From positions 310,001 through 374,000 of the forward strand of contig OZ037909.1 of NCBI GenBank assembly GCA_964035575.1: a DNA stretch of 64,000 nt, given 5' to 3'. The position numbers and the translations under genes were made by a program. Shown here in pieces: positions 19,307 through 28,631 of the stretch. The notes under the pieces are model-generated. The model ran no database searches. It was not told the origin of the DNA and saw only the letters and a program-made list of their open reading frames with translations. Position 1 is the first letter of the stretch. Each line of letters opens with the position of its first letter. This stretch comes from Rhynchopus sp. YZ270_cl-10 (taxonomy: Eukaryota; Euglenozoa; Diplonemea; Diplonemida; Diplonemidae).

Positions 19307-21139
19307 CTACAGATCCTCCATATCCTGTTTGGTGTTTGTTGTGTTATGTGTCAGTGCTATCGTGTTGAACGAAATAGCAACAGGGGTCGGGGGGCATACC
19401 TTGTCGTCGAGGTCAATCATCTCAGCGTCTGCACAGAACTGCTCGTACTTGCGGTTGTTTCTTGCCTGCTCGAGCTCGCCGTGGTTCTTGTGGAGGAGGA
19501 AGAGCAGCACCCCGAGGCATGCTGCCATGAGCAGCCAGAGCAGGAGGAAGGCCCAGAGTGGGAGGCACATGTCGCCGAGCTTGAGGCCTTCGCAGCAGTC
19601 CTCGTCGTAGCCCTCACCCATGCCTGCCGCACCGCGGGGGGAGTCCCTACGGGTGATGAAGCGGTCCTCCACGGTGAATTTGTAGCTGCAAGGGTGTGAG
19701 GGGTGTTCGGGTGAGGGGTGTGAGGGGTGTGAGAGGTGTGAGAGTAGTGAAGTGCGAAGCAAAATCAATGCAGAAGAGTGTAGGGGATGGGGGGTAGGGT
19801 GTGTAGGGTGTGTGGGATGCATACTCTCTCGCGGAGACGTCTTCGTTGTGTCCTGCCACGGCACGCCACACCTCGACCAGCTCGCCACTCGGGGTGACGC
19901 GTGTCGATGGGAAGCACACCATGAAGTCCGCCGGAGCAAAAGTCTGCACATACTCAAGCGAGAAGTGCACGTTGTGCACACCAAGGCGGGTGTGTCTCGC
20001 GGTGCTGCCCTCGCTGAAGGTGGGGAAGGAGCCCTCAAACTTCACGCCCGAGCGGCAGTCGTTCGGCGCAGTGTAGAGCTCCGAGCTGTTCGGGCCTGCG
20101 TTGTTCTCGTCCATCTGGAAGGTGCACTCCGACGCAAAGGAGGAGTCCACAACGTCGCCGCAGGTGGTGGCAGACGCGCCCGCATCCAGCTTCTGTACAG
20201 GCACAATCGCAATCTTGTCGATCTTGTCCAGCTCACATCCCACCACAATCAGGTTGAACTTCACATCCGCTACAGGGCTGTTCGGGAACGGCGTGTAAAT
20301 CATAGGCCCGTTCGCTGGGCACGTCGCCGACGCAGTGCAGCCCGACGCAGGGTCCTTCTGGTTCGCGCACGACACACACGGGAACGCCGCCTTCGCACCG
20401 TTAGCACTGCAACGTCCACCACCGCACCCCATAGGGAACGGGAGTGAGTCTTGGCATGCGGTGCCAGCACGTCCGTCTGGTGGAGGGAGAGGGGGGTTGA
20501 TAGTGTGCAAAACGACACAAAAAAATATCAAAACGGCAGAGAGGAGGGAGAGGGGAGGGGAGGCATACTCGTGCAGAGGCCGTACTTAGACCCGAAGAAC
20601 CCAGTCGCGCACTCATTGCACTTCCCCTCGGTGTCCTTGGCCCACCCGACGTTGCACACACAGTTTCCCTGGAAGGGCTTTCCGCCTGTGCCGCATGCCT
20701 GTTTGGTGTTGTTGATTGTTGAGGTGGGCAAAAAAAAAAACTACATTTGAAATACAACAACCCACTCGTTCACAGTGTACCTTTGGTACAATGACCGGCT
20801 GTACCGGGGTGGACACCCCCAACCATGCAGTCCTAGTTTACATCTGATATTTTCTACCCCGCTTCCACTCAGCCAGATGAACGGGGATCATTGCGACACA
20901 GGGTTAAAAAAAAAATCTCCTTAAGAGCTTAGTTGATGCTAACTCCTCCGACTGACGATACCAGCCCCGGATGAAAGCAGCACCCCTTGCGGGCAACAGC
21001 TAAAAGGTGTAAAAGGATGGAATGGAAAAGAGGAATAGCATACCGAGGTGCTGTTGGATGCGTGTGTGGACGCTATCAAGGATGCTACCAAGACGATACA
21101 GAGTGCACGCGCTGCCATCGGAGAAGATGCGATGTTCAA
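19307..21139 (-). CDS. EGF-like single-pass membrane protein, five exons
   Basis: Exons: 21139-21044, 20698-20569, 20476-19825, 19685-19400 and 19324-19307. Introns are 345, 92, 139 and 75 bp; all begin GTATGC, all end AG, and phases are 0, 1, 2, 0, giving an open 393-residue protein. Exon 1 encodes a signal peptide (MAARALCIVLVASLIASTHA). Exon 2 carries an EGF-like Cys pattern (CVCNVGWAKDTEGKCNEC). Exon 3 is an unrecognised, Cys-containing ectodomain with several N-x-S/T sequons. Exon 4 holds the transmembrane helix at about 334-357 (LPLWAFLLLWLLMAACLGVL) and most of a 36-residue cytosolic tail. Exon 5 adds only DMEDL. A type I surface or endomembrane protein is the likely class; ligand and role are unknown. 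Intron 1 contains a family A and a family D repeat. Confidence 0.8.
20746..20898 (+). repeat. Family A repeat inside intron 1 of the EGF-like gene
   Basis: Extended copy: CGTTCACAGTGTACCTTTGG, TGACCGGCTGTACCGGGGTG, GACACCCCCAACCATGCAGT, then CCGCTTCCACTCAGCC and GATCATTGCGACA. Antisense to the gene. Confidence 0.75.
20931..20982 (+). repeat. Family D repeat inside intron 1 of the EGF-like gene
   Basis: GTTGATGC, CTCCTCCGACTGACGATACC and AGCCCCGGATGAAAGCAG. Confidence 0.6.
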
Positions 21140-22649
21140 AAGAGGGGCAGCTGTATTGACGAAAAAGGGGAAAAAAACAAGAAAATAAAGCTCTCAACAG
21201 AGAGCAGAAGTGGATGGGGGGGAAAGGGAGGGGGAAAGGGCGGTCTTAAGTTCGGGTTCTGAAGCTAAAAGGAGGCTAAAAAACAAAATAAAAAAGGCAA
21301 AAAAAAAAATAAGGGGAGGTTGCTTCGTGTGTTTGCGACCTGAAGTGTGGGGGTGTGATATATTGTAAAAAATCGAGAAAAAAAGAAAAAAAAGAGTAGT
21401 TGAAACGTAAACCGCATCAGTCGAGCTCATGCAAAAGGGTGGGACGTGGGAGAAAAAAAAATAATGGGCCCTCTTTTTTAAAGTAGTATTTTTGTTGGTC
21501 TTTTTTTTTTGCATTTTTTTTTTTGCCCGTTTTTTTTCTTACATAACCCCACCCGCTAACTTCTGGCTTGGCACTCTGAAACAAAGTTGTTTTTTTTTTT
21601 GTTGTTTTTTTTGTTTTGTTTTTTTGGTAGCATTTTTTTAAATTTTTTGCGACTTGCAATACATAAAACTCCCCATTCCCCACCCCCCCACCCGCCCCCG
21701 CTTCCACACTACTCGAAAAAAGGAAAATGAACAAGAAATCTCTACAGAACAGAGCACAAGTGAAAAATTACAAAAAAAACAAAAACAACAAACAAAACTC
21801 AAAAAGGCATTCAGGACCAAATCTGGACCTGTCTTGCCTATTCCCGGTAATCAACACTGATAACACCGGTGAGAGCCTGCTTGCCTTCCCCGACGATAAA
21901 GCAAAATCAAAAAACCAAAAAAAAAAAAAACCCCCTCGAGTACAGACAGACAAATAGATAAACAGATCAGGCTGAAACTAGTAACAACTCATAATGCAAT
22001 ACGTGTGTGGAAAAAAAAAAGGGGGGTGGTGTATAACGTTTGATTTTCATACTTTTTTTTTTTTGTCGTTTGTAACGACAAAAAACACCACATCGAACGA
22101 AAAAAGAAGACATTTCTGTTCTGCACATTATCCCCCCCCCCACCCTCCATAAGAGAGGCATTAGTAAGCACCTTAGCCTCTTTTTACCACCCCAAAGAAA
22201 ATGTTGCCATTGCTGCACAAAGTACTAATTTAAAAAAAAAAAAAAGGAAAACGATCCGTTAGAGAGAGAAGGCGAGAGAAGAAGGGAGGGACAGCAGAAT
22301 TGAGTCAAACTTCCTTTTTTACACCCCACAGTTTCTTTTTTCCCCTTTTTTTTTTTTGAAAAACTTCGTTGTAGTTGTGTAGACACGGATGAGCTCCACT
22401 ATTTTTGCTTTGTTCTTCGCATTTTTTTTCGAGGATTTATTTTTTAAAAAAATTACAACACTCCCTTTCGTTCCTCTCTCCTGCTCCATGAAACGCTGAG
22501 GGTGCAAATTGTTCAAATGTTCACATGAGTTGCAACGAACGAAGCAAACTCAATGACAGGAACAGAAGAAAGAAAAAAAATGTGTACATATTTTTCGCAT
22601 TGTGGTGGGAGGAAGAGATTAACGGGGGGGGAAAAATTTTTTTTTTTTG
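21140..22649. other. Gene-free AT-rich stretch
   Basis: Homopolymers and low-complexity sequence; no supported gene and no recognised repeat family. Confidence 0.45.
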
Positions 22650-22904
22650 ATTATGGTCAGGGCCTTCAACGTGTCGAAGTTAAGCCTTAACTTCGACAAC
22701 TTTTTTATTTTGGTTTTTTTTTTTTGTCGAAGTTCGACAAATCTAAAAAAAATATGGGATTTTGGCAAAATCCTTTTATCTCTGACCGAGTTACAGGGTG
22801 GTCCACGGGAGAAACTCGGTTCAGGGTTTTAACATTCTCCTGTGATCCACTGTGACCATTTGGACGGAGCTCGTAGAACTCAACGAGGAGTGAGCCAGGC
22901 AAAA

Positions 22905-23030
22905 GTAGCGTACCGTGCGCCTGCGGCGCAAGCAGGCATCCCACCCTTCCCATGCCATAGTTTGGCTGTAAATAAAGCGCCATGGTATGCGCAATATTTG
23001 AAATGTTGCGTACCGTGGCTTCGCCAGGGA
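22905..23030 (+). repeat. Family J block inside hAT element 2
   Basis: GTAGCGTACCGTGCGCCTGC, GGCGCA, CATAGTTTGGCTGTAAAT, TTGAAATGTTGCGTACCGTG, GCTTCGCCAGGGA. Same orientation and order as at 14568. Confidence 0.75.
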
Positions 23031-23216
23031 CTTTCGTTGTAATAAATGTACTGAGCTTACTGATAAGACAGGTATACCCACTACGGCTTGTGGATCACCA
23101 GTGGCTACAAAGCTACCAATGCTGCTTGTGTTGAAATACACGTGTGTGGGACAGTTTTCAAAAATGACCAAAACCTATATAAACCCCCTGAGAGCTTCTC
23201 CCTGTGATTTGCTGCA

Positions 23217-23241
23217 CCCGCGCGCGCGAAGCGCGCGCGGG
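23217..23241. repeat. GC-only perfect hairpin
   Basis: CCCGCGCGCGC, loop GAA, GCGCGCGCGGG: an 11-bp perfect stem in AT-rich surroundings, inside hAT element 2. Confidence 0.85.
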
Positions 23242-23589
23242 CTCGGGGAGGTCTTTTTTTTTTTTTTTTTTTACTTCGACAAAACTGTGGACAGGCTTTG
23301 TCGATGGTTGAAGGCCCTGATTATGGTGGACAGAGGTTGGCTGATACTGTATATTGTTCCATTCTGAAGCCAGATGATCGTTTTTTTAAAATTATACAGT
23401 CAACCAAAAAATACTTGGAACACTCAAATAAATTTGGCATTTTTCTTTGGGCCTCTTTTTACTATCCGACGACTCTACACGCGAACATAGTTAACAGCCT
23501 TCAACGTTGGCCGAAGCCTTTTTTGTACTACGGAAGGTATAGACGTAGGCCGTCCTCCTTAAGACTTTAGGACCTTCTTTTTTTTCTTT

Positions 23590-23657
23590 TTGATAAATTG
23601 TTGGAGTAGTGTAGTTGCCTCGGTTAGTGTTGCCACAGTTTGTGCAATCTCCACTGT
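23590..23657 (+). repeat. Family G repeat, copy 2
   Basis: TGATAAATTGTTGGAGTAGT, GTAGTTGCCTCGGTTAGTG, CCACAGTTTGTGCAATCTCC. Confidence 0.65.
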
Positions 23658-23710
23658 CGGTTTTTTCTTTTTGAAAACTTGGTTGTAATAGTGCAATTCA
23701 AAGAAAAGTT

Positions 23711-23750
23711 TATAAGATGACCCTGAGCCTCTCGTGCTTAGTCAACCTTA
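23711..23750 (+). repeat. Family B hairpin followed by partial family C
   Basis: TATAAGATGACCCTGAGCCT, CTCGTGCTTAGTCAACCTTA. A family C head (AAGTGAAGTTGATAGTACTA) follows at about 23774. Confidence 0.7.
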
Positions 23751-24715
23751 TTTCAAAACGTACAGAGGTACTAAAGTGAAGTTGATAGTACTAAAACGCA
23801 TGCAACAAAGTGTTTGTGAAGAAGGAAGGCAGGGGTACACAGATCAAAAAGCAGTACGATGTTCCTCTATTCACACCCTTCCCCTTAGCTACACATTAGC
23901 CTTAATAAAAGGAACAAAAAAAAAAAACGCGTGGTTTTTTTTAAACAGAACGAACGAGCGGGGGGTCACGAACACCGCAGATGATAAGCTTCTTGCTTTT
24001 TAGCCACCTTTTCAAAGACATAATCCTCGTACAAACAAAAGAAACGCACGGATAAAAAACAGCAGGGGGGAAAAAATCAGGGAAAAAAAACAATGAAAAA
24101 TGGCGAGCGTATAAACAGACCCTTTCCCTTACCCTTTCCCTCTCCAAACCAGCATCCAGGAAGCCAAAACCCGTATGGGTATATTGATATTGCGGGATGG
24201 GGGGGAAAAACCCCCCTACTTACATGGTTTACCAAAAAAACAAAAAACAAACAGATCAAACACGCAGAGATAAAAAAAAAAAAGATGGGGGAAAAAAAGG
24301 AAACCGGGTGCACAAAAAGGGGGAGGGGTCGTGTACGGGATAACGAACCTTTCCCCCAAAAAAAAGCAGCAACGTGATGCGTGGTTTAACACATCTACAA
24401 AAGGGATGTTGCTAAAAAAAAAAAAATGCTTTGAAAGAAAAGAAAAAAGGGAGTGTAGATTTGCCTCTTTTTTTTTTTGTGTCATTCTCCACTTTCCACG
24501 CATTTTTCTTTCATTCGTTTGATGGGTACGTATGAGTGCAGACATCTGGAGGATATGCCGAATGGAGCAAGAAGTAGGGTACACATTGCTCTCCACCAAT
24601 ACACCCCTTTTTTTATCGGATTGATCGTGCTCTCCTGAGCTGTGTTCTTTTTTGTGTCGTGGTTCCTCTACCCCACCCTGGGTTTCTTTTCTAAATTTTT
24701 CTTTACTTACATGGA

Positions 24716-24847
24716 TGGTGTTCCCGAAAGGGCCCATATTGACAGGTCCTTGACATGTCCCCGACAGTGGGGGGTGTGTTAAAATGACACACCCCCCCTT
24801 TTTTGACAGGTCCTTGACATGTCCTCGACAGGTGTTCGGTAACACCA
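24716..24847. mobile_element. Small inverted-repeat element (132 bp)
   Basis: Starts TGGTGTTCCCGAAAGGGCCC and ends GTGTTCGGTAACACCA, flanked by the 5-bp direct repeat ATGGA (24711-24715, 24848-24852). Inside, GACAGGTCCTTGACATGTCC occurs twice around a GGGGGGTGTGT/ACACACCCCCC stem. Related to the element at 27143. Confidence 0.7.
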
Positions 24848-24931
24848 ATGGAGAGTGTTTACTCCAAAAACTGCAAACAGGCACACAGTCAGTTTCCCCC
24901 CCCCGAAGAAGGGGGGGGGGTTTTTGTTGGT

Positions 24932-24967
24932 GAAGATGAAAACTAAGCCTCACTTTGCTTAGCCACC
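24932..24967 (+). repeat. Family B hairpin, variant loop
   Basis: AAGATGAAAACTAAGCCTCA, CTTTGCTTAGCCACC; the CTAAGC/GCTTAG arms are kept. Confidence 0.6.
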
Positions 24968-25138
24968 CCCCCGATACAAAGGGTCGGAAGAATTGGTTCC
25001 GCTATAGCTACTACTGAGGGGGGTGGGAGGGGAGGGGAGGGGGAGGAGGGGTGGGGAAACCATTGTACCCGTTATGGAAATAGTGTCGGTTGTTCTGTTT
25101 TGCTTGTGTTACTGTGTGCGAGCCATCTGATTTTTTTT

Positions 25139-25193
25139 TTAGCGTATAGGTGCGTATAGGCGCGTATACGGTCCTATACGGCCCTATATAGGT
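25139..25193. repeat. Local GTATAGG repeat
   Basis: AGCGTATAGGTGCGTATAGG is followed by GCGTATACGG, CCTATACGG and CCTATATAGG: a short run of degenerate direct and inverted copies. Confidence 0.5.
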
Positions 25194-25631
25194 AAAAAAT
25201 CAGGTGAGGGGGGGAAATACAAAAAAAAAATGATCCGGTTTAGGTCTCGCTTTGGTATTGTAGAAAAAAAGAAATCTTGAGGGAAGGAATGTGTTGAAAA
25301 GTTGCAAGCACCCCATCAGGCGGGACAACAGGTACCACTCCAAATAATCAGGTCGATTAAGATTAACAAAAATCTGATTCACCCCAACACAAAAAAAAAC
25401 AGTAACACAAAAAGAATGTCTGCTTAAAAGACACGGGGGGTAGGGGGGAAAACGCCACCGCCTTATCTGGTTTTTTTTCTTCGGTTCTGCGTATTAGGTT
25501 TTTCGGTTCGTTATTTTTAAAAAAATCGAAAGCATCGGGGTATATTGTCTCTCCTCTTCCAAAAAAAAAAACACAACCCCATCACAGGAGAGACACTAAA
25601 AGGAGAGACAGGAAAGGAAATAAGAAAAGTT

Positions 25632-25670
25632 TATAAGATGATCCTAAGCCTCTCGTGCTTAGTCACCTTG
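25632..25670 (+). repeat. Family B hairpin, typical copy
   Basis: TATAAGATGATCCTAAGCCT, CTCGTGCTTAGTCACCTTG. Confidence 0.75.
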
Positions 25671-25837
25671 AGGGAATAAAAACACAGCACCCACGCATCC
25701 CTGCTAAAGGTTTTATCGAGCGCACTGTGTGCAATTTGTCAGGGGGGGAACAAAAAAAAAGGATGGATGATTATTGATGCAGACACCGACTGACTCAAAA
25801 AAGGTGGGGGGGAAATGAAACCCTTTTGAAGAAAAAA

Positions 25838-25894
25838 AAGTGAAGTTGATAGTGCAAACGCCTCTGGGACGCAGGCACTGACACTCCGCGGGGG
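25838..25894 (+). repeat. Family C repeat
   Basis: AAGTGAAGTTGATAGTGCAA, ACGCCTCTGGGACGCAGGCA, CTGACACTCCGCGGG; stops before the B-box-like part. Confidence 0.65.
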
Positions 25895-25924
25895 AAAAAA
25901 AAAGAGAATAGTATTTCAACATAT

Positions 25925-25977
25925 GCAATCAATAAATTGATAGCATAGGAGGAGGGATACAAAAAATGTTCCCATCG
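25925..25977 (+). repeat. Family I repeat, copy 2
   Basis: CAATCAATAAATTGATAGCA, TAGGAGGAGGGAT, GTTCCCATCG. Confidence 0.6.
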
Positions 25978-26790
25978 TTCTTTTTATGCCATATAAAAAG
26001 ATATAAAACAATACAGGTTAACCTCAGAGAACTCCAATTTAAGCAGATCATTTCCAAAAAACCAAAACTGCAGCTTCTTCAAGCCATACTTTCTTACAAT
26101 GTTTGAATCTGTCTTTTTTTTTTTGAAAAACTTTTGTTTACCATTCCTATTAGGGAACGGAGCATGCACGGTCCTGGAAGCTCCAAGAAAATGGAGTCGG
26201 CGGGCCTAATAGGGAAGTTGCCTTTCCTAAACGTGCACACAACAACTGGCAAAAAAAAAAGGGGAGGTGTCGTCACTCACCTATATTGAAATACCATTGC
26301 TTACCAATGGTACACAATATTGTTGCCCCCCTTTTTTTTGACTTTTTGTCAACCCTCAAAGATTGCTTTGTTTATAATAAAAAAACTTGAACAATCTGCT
26401 GAGGTGGTTAAACACACACATCCCCTTTAGTGCGGACACGGCGGGAGTAGTGTTTTGACCCCCTCCAGTAGAGAGAAGACGGAGGTCAATAGGAAAGAGA
26501 GAGAGAGAGATTATTTTTTTTTTAAACATCCGTGGAAATTGCTCTTTTCTTTTTCATGCTGGGCAACCCTATGTGATGGCTCTCTAGAAAGGATTTTTAA
26601 TATAGGGATTACGTGACACACCCCGAACATAAAGTGAAGGTTGATTCGTGCTAAAACGCATGGAGACGTGGCACATGACCCGGGTTACCACGGATCAAGG
26701 AAAGAGTCAAATGTGTGGGTAGGTATTACTTTTTTTTTTTGAGGAAGGCATAGTTTCAGACCGCGAGGTGGCGCAGCATTTCTTTTTTAG

Positions 26791-27135
26791 GCGCGGAAGC
26801 AAAAAAAGTGCAATTTCGTGGCACCTGGGGAGGAGGAATGCGAGCCTGTGGACCCGTGCAAGGAGAAGAAGTGTGCGGGTGGGGAGGTGTGCAAGGTGTT
26901 TGGGGAGAAGGCCTACTGCAAGCGTGAGAATGCAGCGTGCGCGGGCTGCAAGGGTGTCCGTGTGGTGGACGCGAATGGGGAAGGGAAGTGCACAGCGACG
27001 GATGTGTGCGCAAGCGTGCGGTGCCAGCTGGGGACAGCGTGTGTGGATGTGAAGGGGTCTGCAAAGTGCTTGCCCCGCGCGGTCGGAAACTATGCGGGAG
27101 AGGGTGAAAAAAAAAAAAAAGAGGAAAAAAAGGTA
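26791..27135 (+). pseudogene. Cys-rich exon-like fragment on the opposite strand
   Basis: A GC-rich open stretch on the plus strand, unlike its AT-rich surroundings, preceded by the acceptor-like TTTCTTTTTTAG at 26779-26790. It encodes closely spaced cysteines (EECEPVDPCKEKKCAGGEVC, then TDVCASVRCQLGTACVDVKG), a pattern reminiscent of follistatin- or EGF-type extracellular modules. Coding character fades after about 27090 into poly-A. A GTATGT at 27136 could be a donor and would be in phase 0, but it overlaps the duplication next to the element at 27143. No other exon of this gene is visible, so it is either a relocated exon or a gene fragment. Confidence 0.45.
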
Positions 27136-27142
27136 GTATGTG

Positions 27143-27189
27143 TGGTGTTCCGGAGGGGGCCTATATTGACAGGGTTTTCCGGAACACCA
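27143..27189. mobile_element. Small inverted-repeat element (47 bp)
   Basis: TGGTGTTCCGGA opens and TCCGGAACACCA closes the element, with 5-bp flanks ATGTG on both sides (27138-27142, 27190-27194). The interior GGGGGCCTATATTGACAGG matches the larger relative at 24716. Confidence 0.7.
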
Positions 27190-27471
27190 ATGTGTTAAAA
27201 AAAAGTCCAACCCTAATTGAACGACCTCAGGATGCAAAAGCATGGGGAAAAGAAAAAAAGAAAAAAAAAGACACTGGTTCTTCGCAGGGTTTTTTTGTTA
27301 CGGACAACCACCTTACCCAAAAGAGGTTGGTTCTGTACTCTCAAAATGTCACCCTCAAAAAAAAAATATAGGGGACACTGGGAACTACAGAACATCACAC
27401 CTCCCACGACGAAGAAAAGAGAGAGACAGAAAGAGTCCACATGAGCTACTAAAAAAAAGGGGGGGTTTTTT

Positions 27472-27509
27472 GTAAGATGAACCTGAGCCTGGCAGTACTT
27501 AGTCACCTA
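27472..27509 (+). repeat. Family B hairpin, diverged
   Basis: GTAAGATGAACCTGAGCCTG, GCAGTACTTAGTCACCTA. Confidence 0.6.
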
Positions 27510-27599
27510 TAGCCTATAAGGCACAAAACACATTCCATCCCCATGGAAGCAAGCAAACGGGGGGGAGGAACAAACCCGCTTCGGACAAAAAAAAAAAAA

Positions 27600-27641
27600 G
27601 TTGGCTTGAAATACAAAGCCCCTCTCATGGCAGTGTACCGA
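27600..27641 (+). repeat. Family A repeat, 5' part only
   Basis: GTTGGCTTGAAATACAAAGC, CCCTCTCATGGCAGTGTACC, then unrelated sequence. Confidence 0.6.
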
Positions 27642-27960
27642 AAAATGCAAGGCATTTTCAAAAGGGAAAATTTGACAGACATGCCAAAGAGAAAAGAAAA
27701 GGGAGAAAAAAAAGCACACACACATGCATCTAAAAAAAGGTGAAGGGTTGTTGATAACATGCAGACATCTCATGGATCTAAGCATGTAAAAAGAAAAGAA
27801 GGACCTCTCAACTGGGTTGTGTGGTGTTGTGATGTTCGAAAGGAAAAAGAGAAAAAGAGAAAAAAGTGTGTTTTTTTTCTTTTGCGTGCAGCACCTTTGG
27901 ATACGAAGCATAGAGAAAAAAAAAAGATAGAATACAATTCGAGGGGTGGGGGGAAAGGTT

Positions 27961-27997
27961 GTAAGATGAGCCGAAGCCTCGCTGTGCTTAGTCACCT
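27961..27997 (+). repeat. Family B hairpin
   Basis: GTAAGATGAGCCGAAGCCTC, GCTGTGCTTAGTCACCT. Confidence 0.6.
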
Positions 27998-28631
27998 CGA
28001 ACAGAGAGGCATGAGGTCTGAGAAGAAAGAGAGAACGCGCGCGTTGGTACCGTGGATAAGAACGCACTGCTGAATCGCAAAAACGCATTATGTGACACAT
28101 GTGACCTAGGCAACAAGAAAAAATCGCTGATTTTCCTCGTTGCAAACATGATATCCAGAAGATCTACGAACTAAGATTGTTCACATCGAAAACGGCATTC
28201 AATTCGAAAGATCGGGGACGACCTGAGCCAGAAAATATATTTTTGGCTCGCGAAAAAAAAAAATCCATCCAAAAAGATCTTAAAAATCAGGGTTTTTTCT
28301 TCCATATCTTAGGTAAGATCTTCTGTGCGCCATGTGCAAAAGAAGGGGGAAAAAAGTGTCACATGGCATTGTGCAAAGTCACTGGACAAAAAAAAAAAGC
28401 CCCCCTCCCCCCTTTCACCCAGTCCTCACCCCATTTTTCACCTGTGTGTTGTGAGTTGTGCTTTTCTTCCCCCCATTCTCCCCGCCCCCCGTGGTTCTGC
28501 CCCATTTTTTCTTTCTTTCTGTTGAACAACGCAGGTTTGTTTTGTCCAAAATAGGCAATCCAAAGTGTATCAGATGGTGCTTCCCTCAGCCAACCTTTTT
28601 TTTTTGTTTTTGGTCACCTTCGGAAGTGGAT

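Larger units (their letters stand above)
22658..23319. mobile_element. Non-autonomous hAT-like transposon 2 (662 bp)
   Basis: Starts CAGGGCCTTCAAC and ends GTTGAAGGCCCTG (13-bp perfect terminal repeat), flanked by the exact 8-bp duplication ATTATGGT (22650-22657, 23320-23327). The left subterminal region carries a GTCGAAGTTAAG/CTTAACTTCGAC stem. The right part carries a very GC-rich hairpin at 23217-23241. A family J block lies in the middle. There is no transposase. Confidence 0.85.
23328..26790. other. Gene-free stretch with repeats
   Basis: Holds family G, B, C and I copies, one small inverted-repeat element, a GTATAGG-type local repeat and G/A-rich runs. No gene supported. Confidence 0.45.
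27195..28631. other. Intergenic with family A and B repeats
   Basis: No gene supported; A-rich and G-rich homopolymers dominate. Confidence 0.45.

Noticed and set aside
24716-27189. Very small solo LTRs (TG...CA ends, 5-bp flanks)
   Set aside because: The elements are only 132 and 47 bp and consist mainly of inverted repeats; no other LTR feature is present, so a small inverted-repeat transposon fits better.
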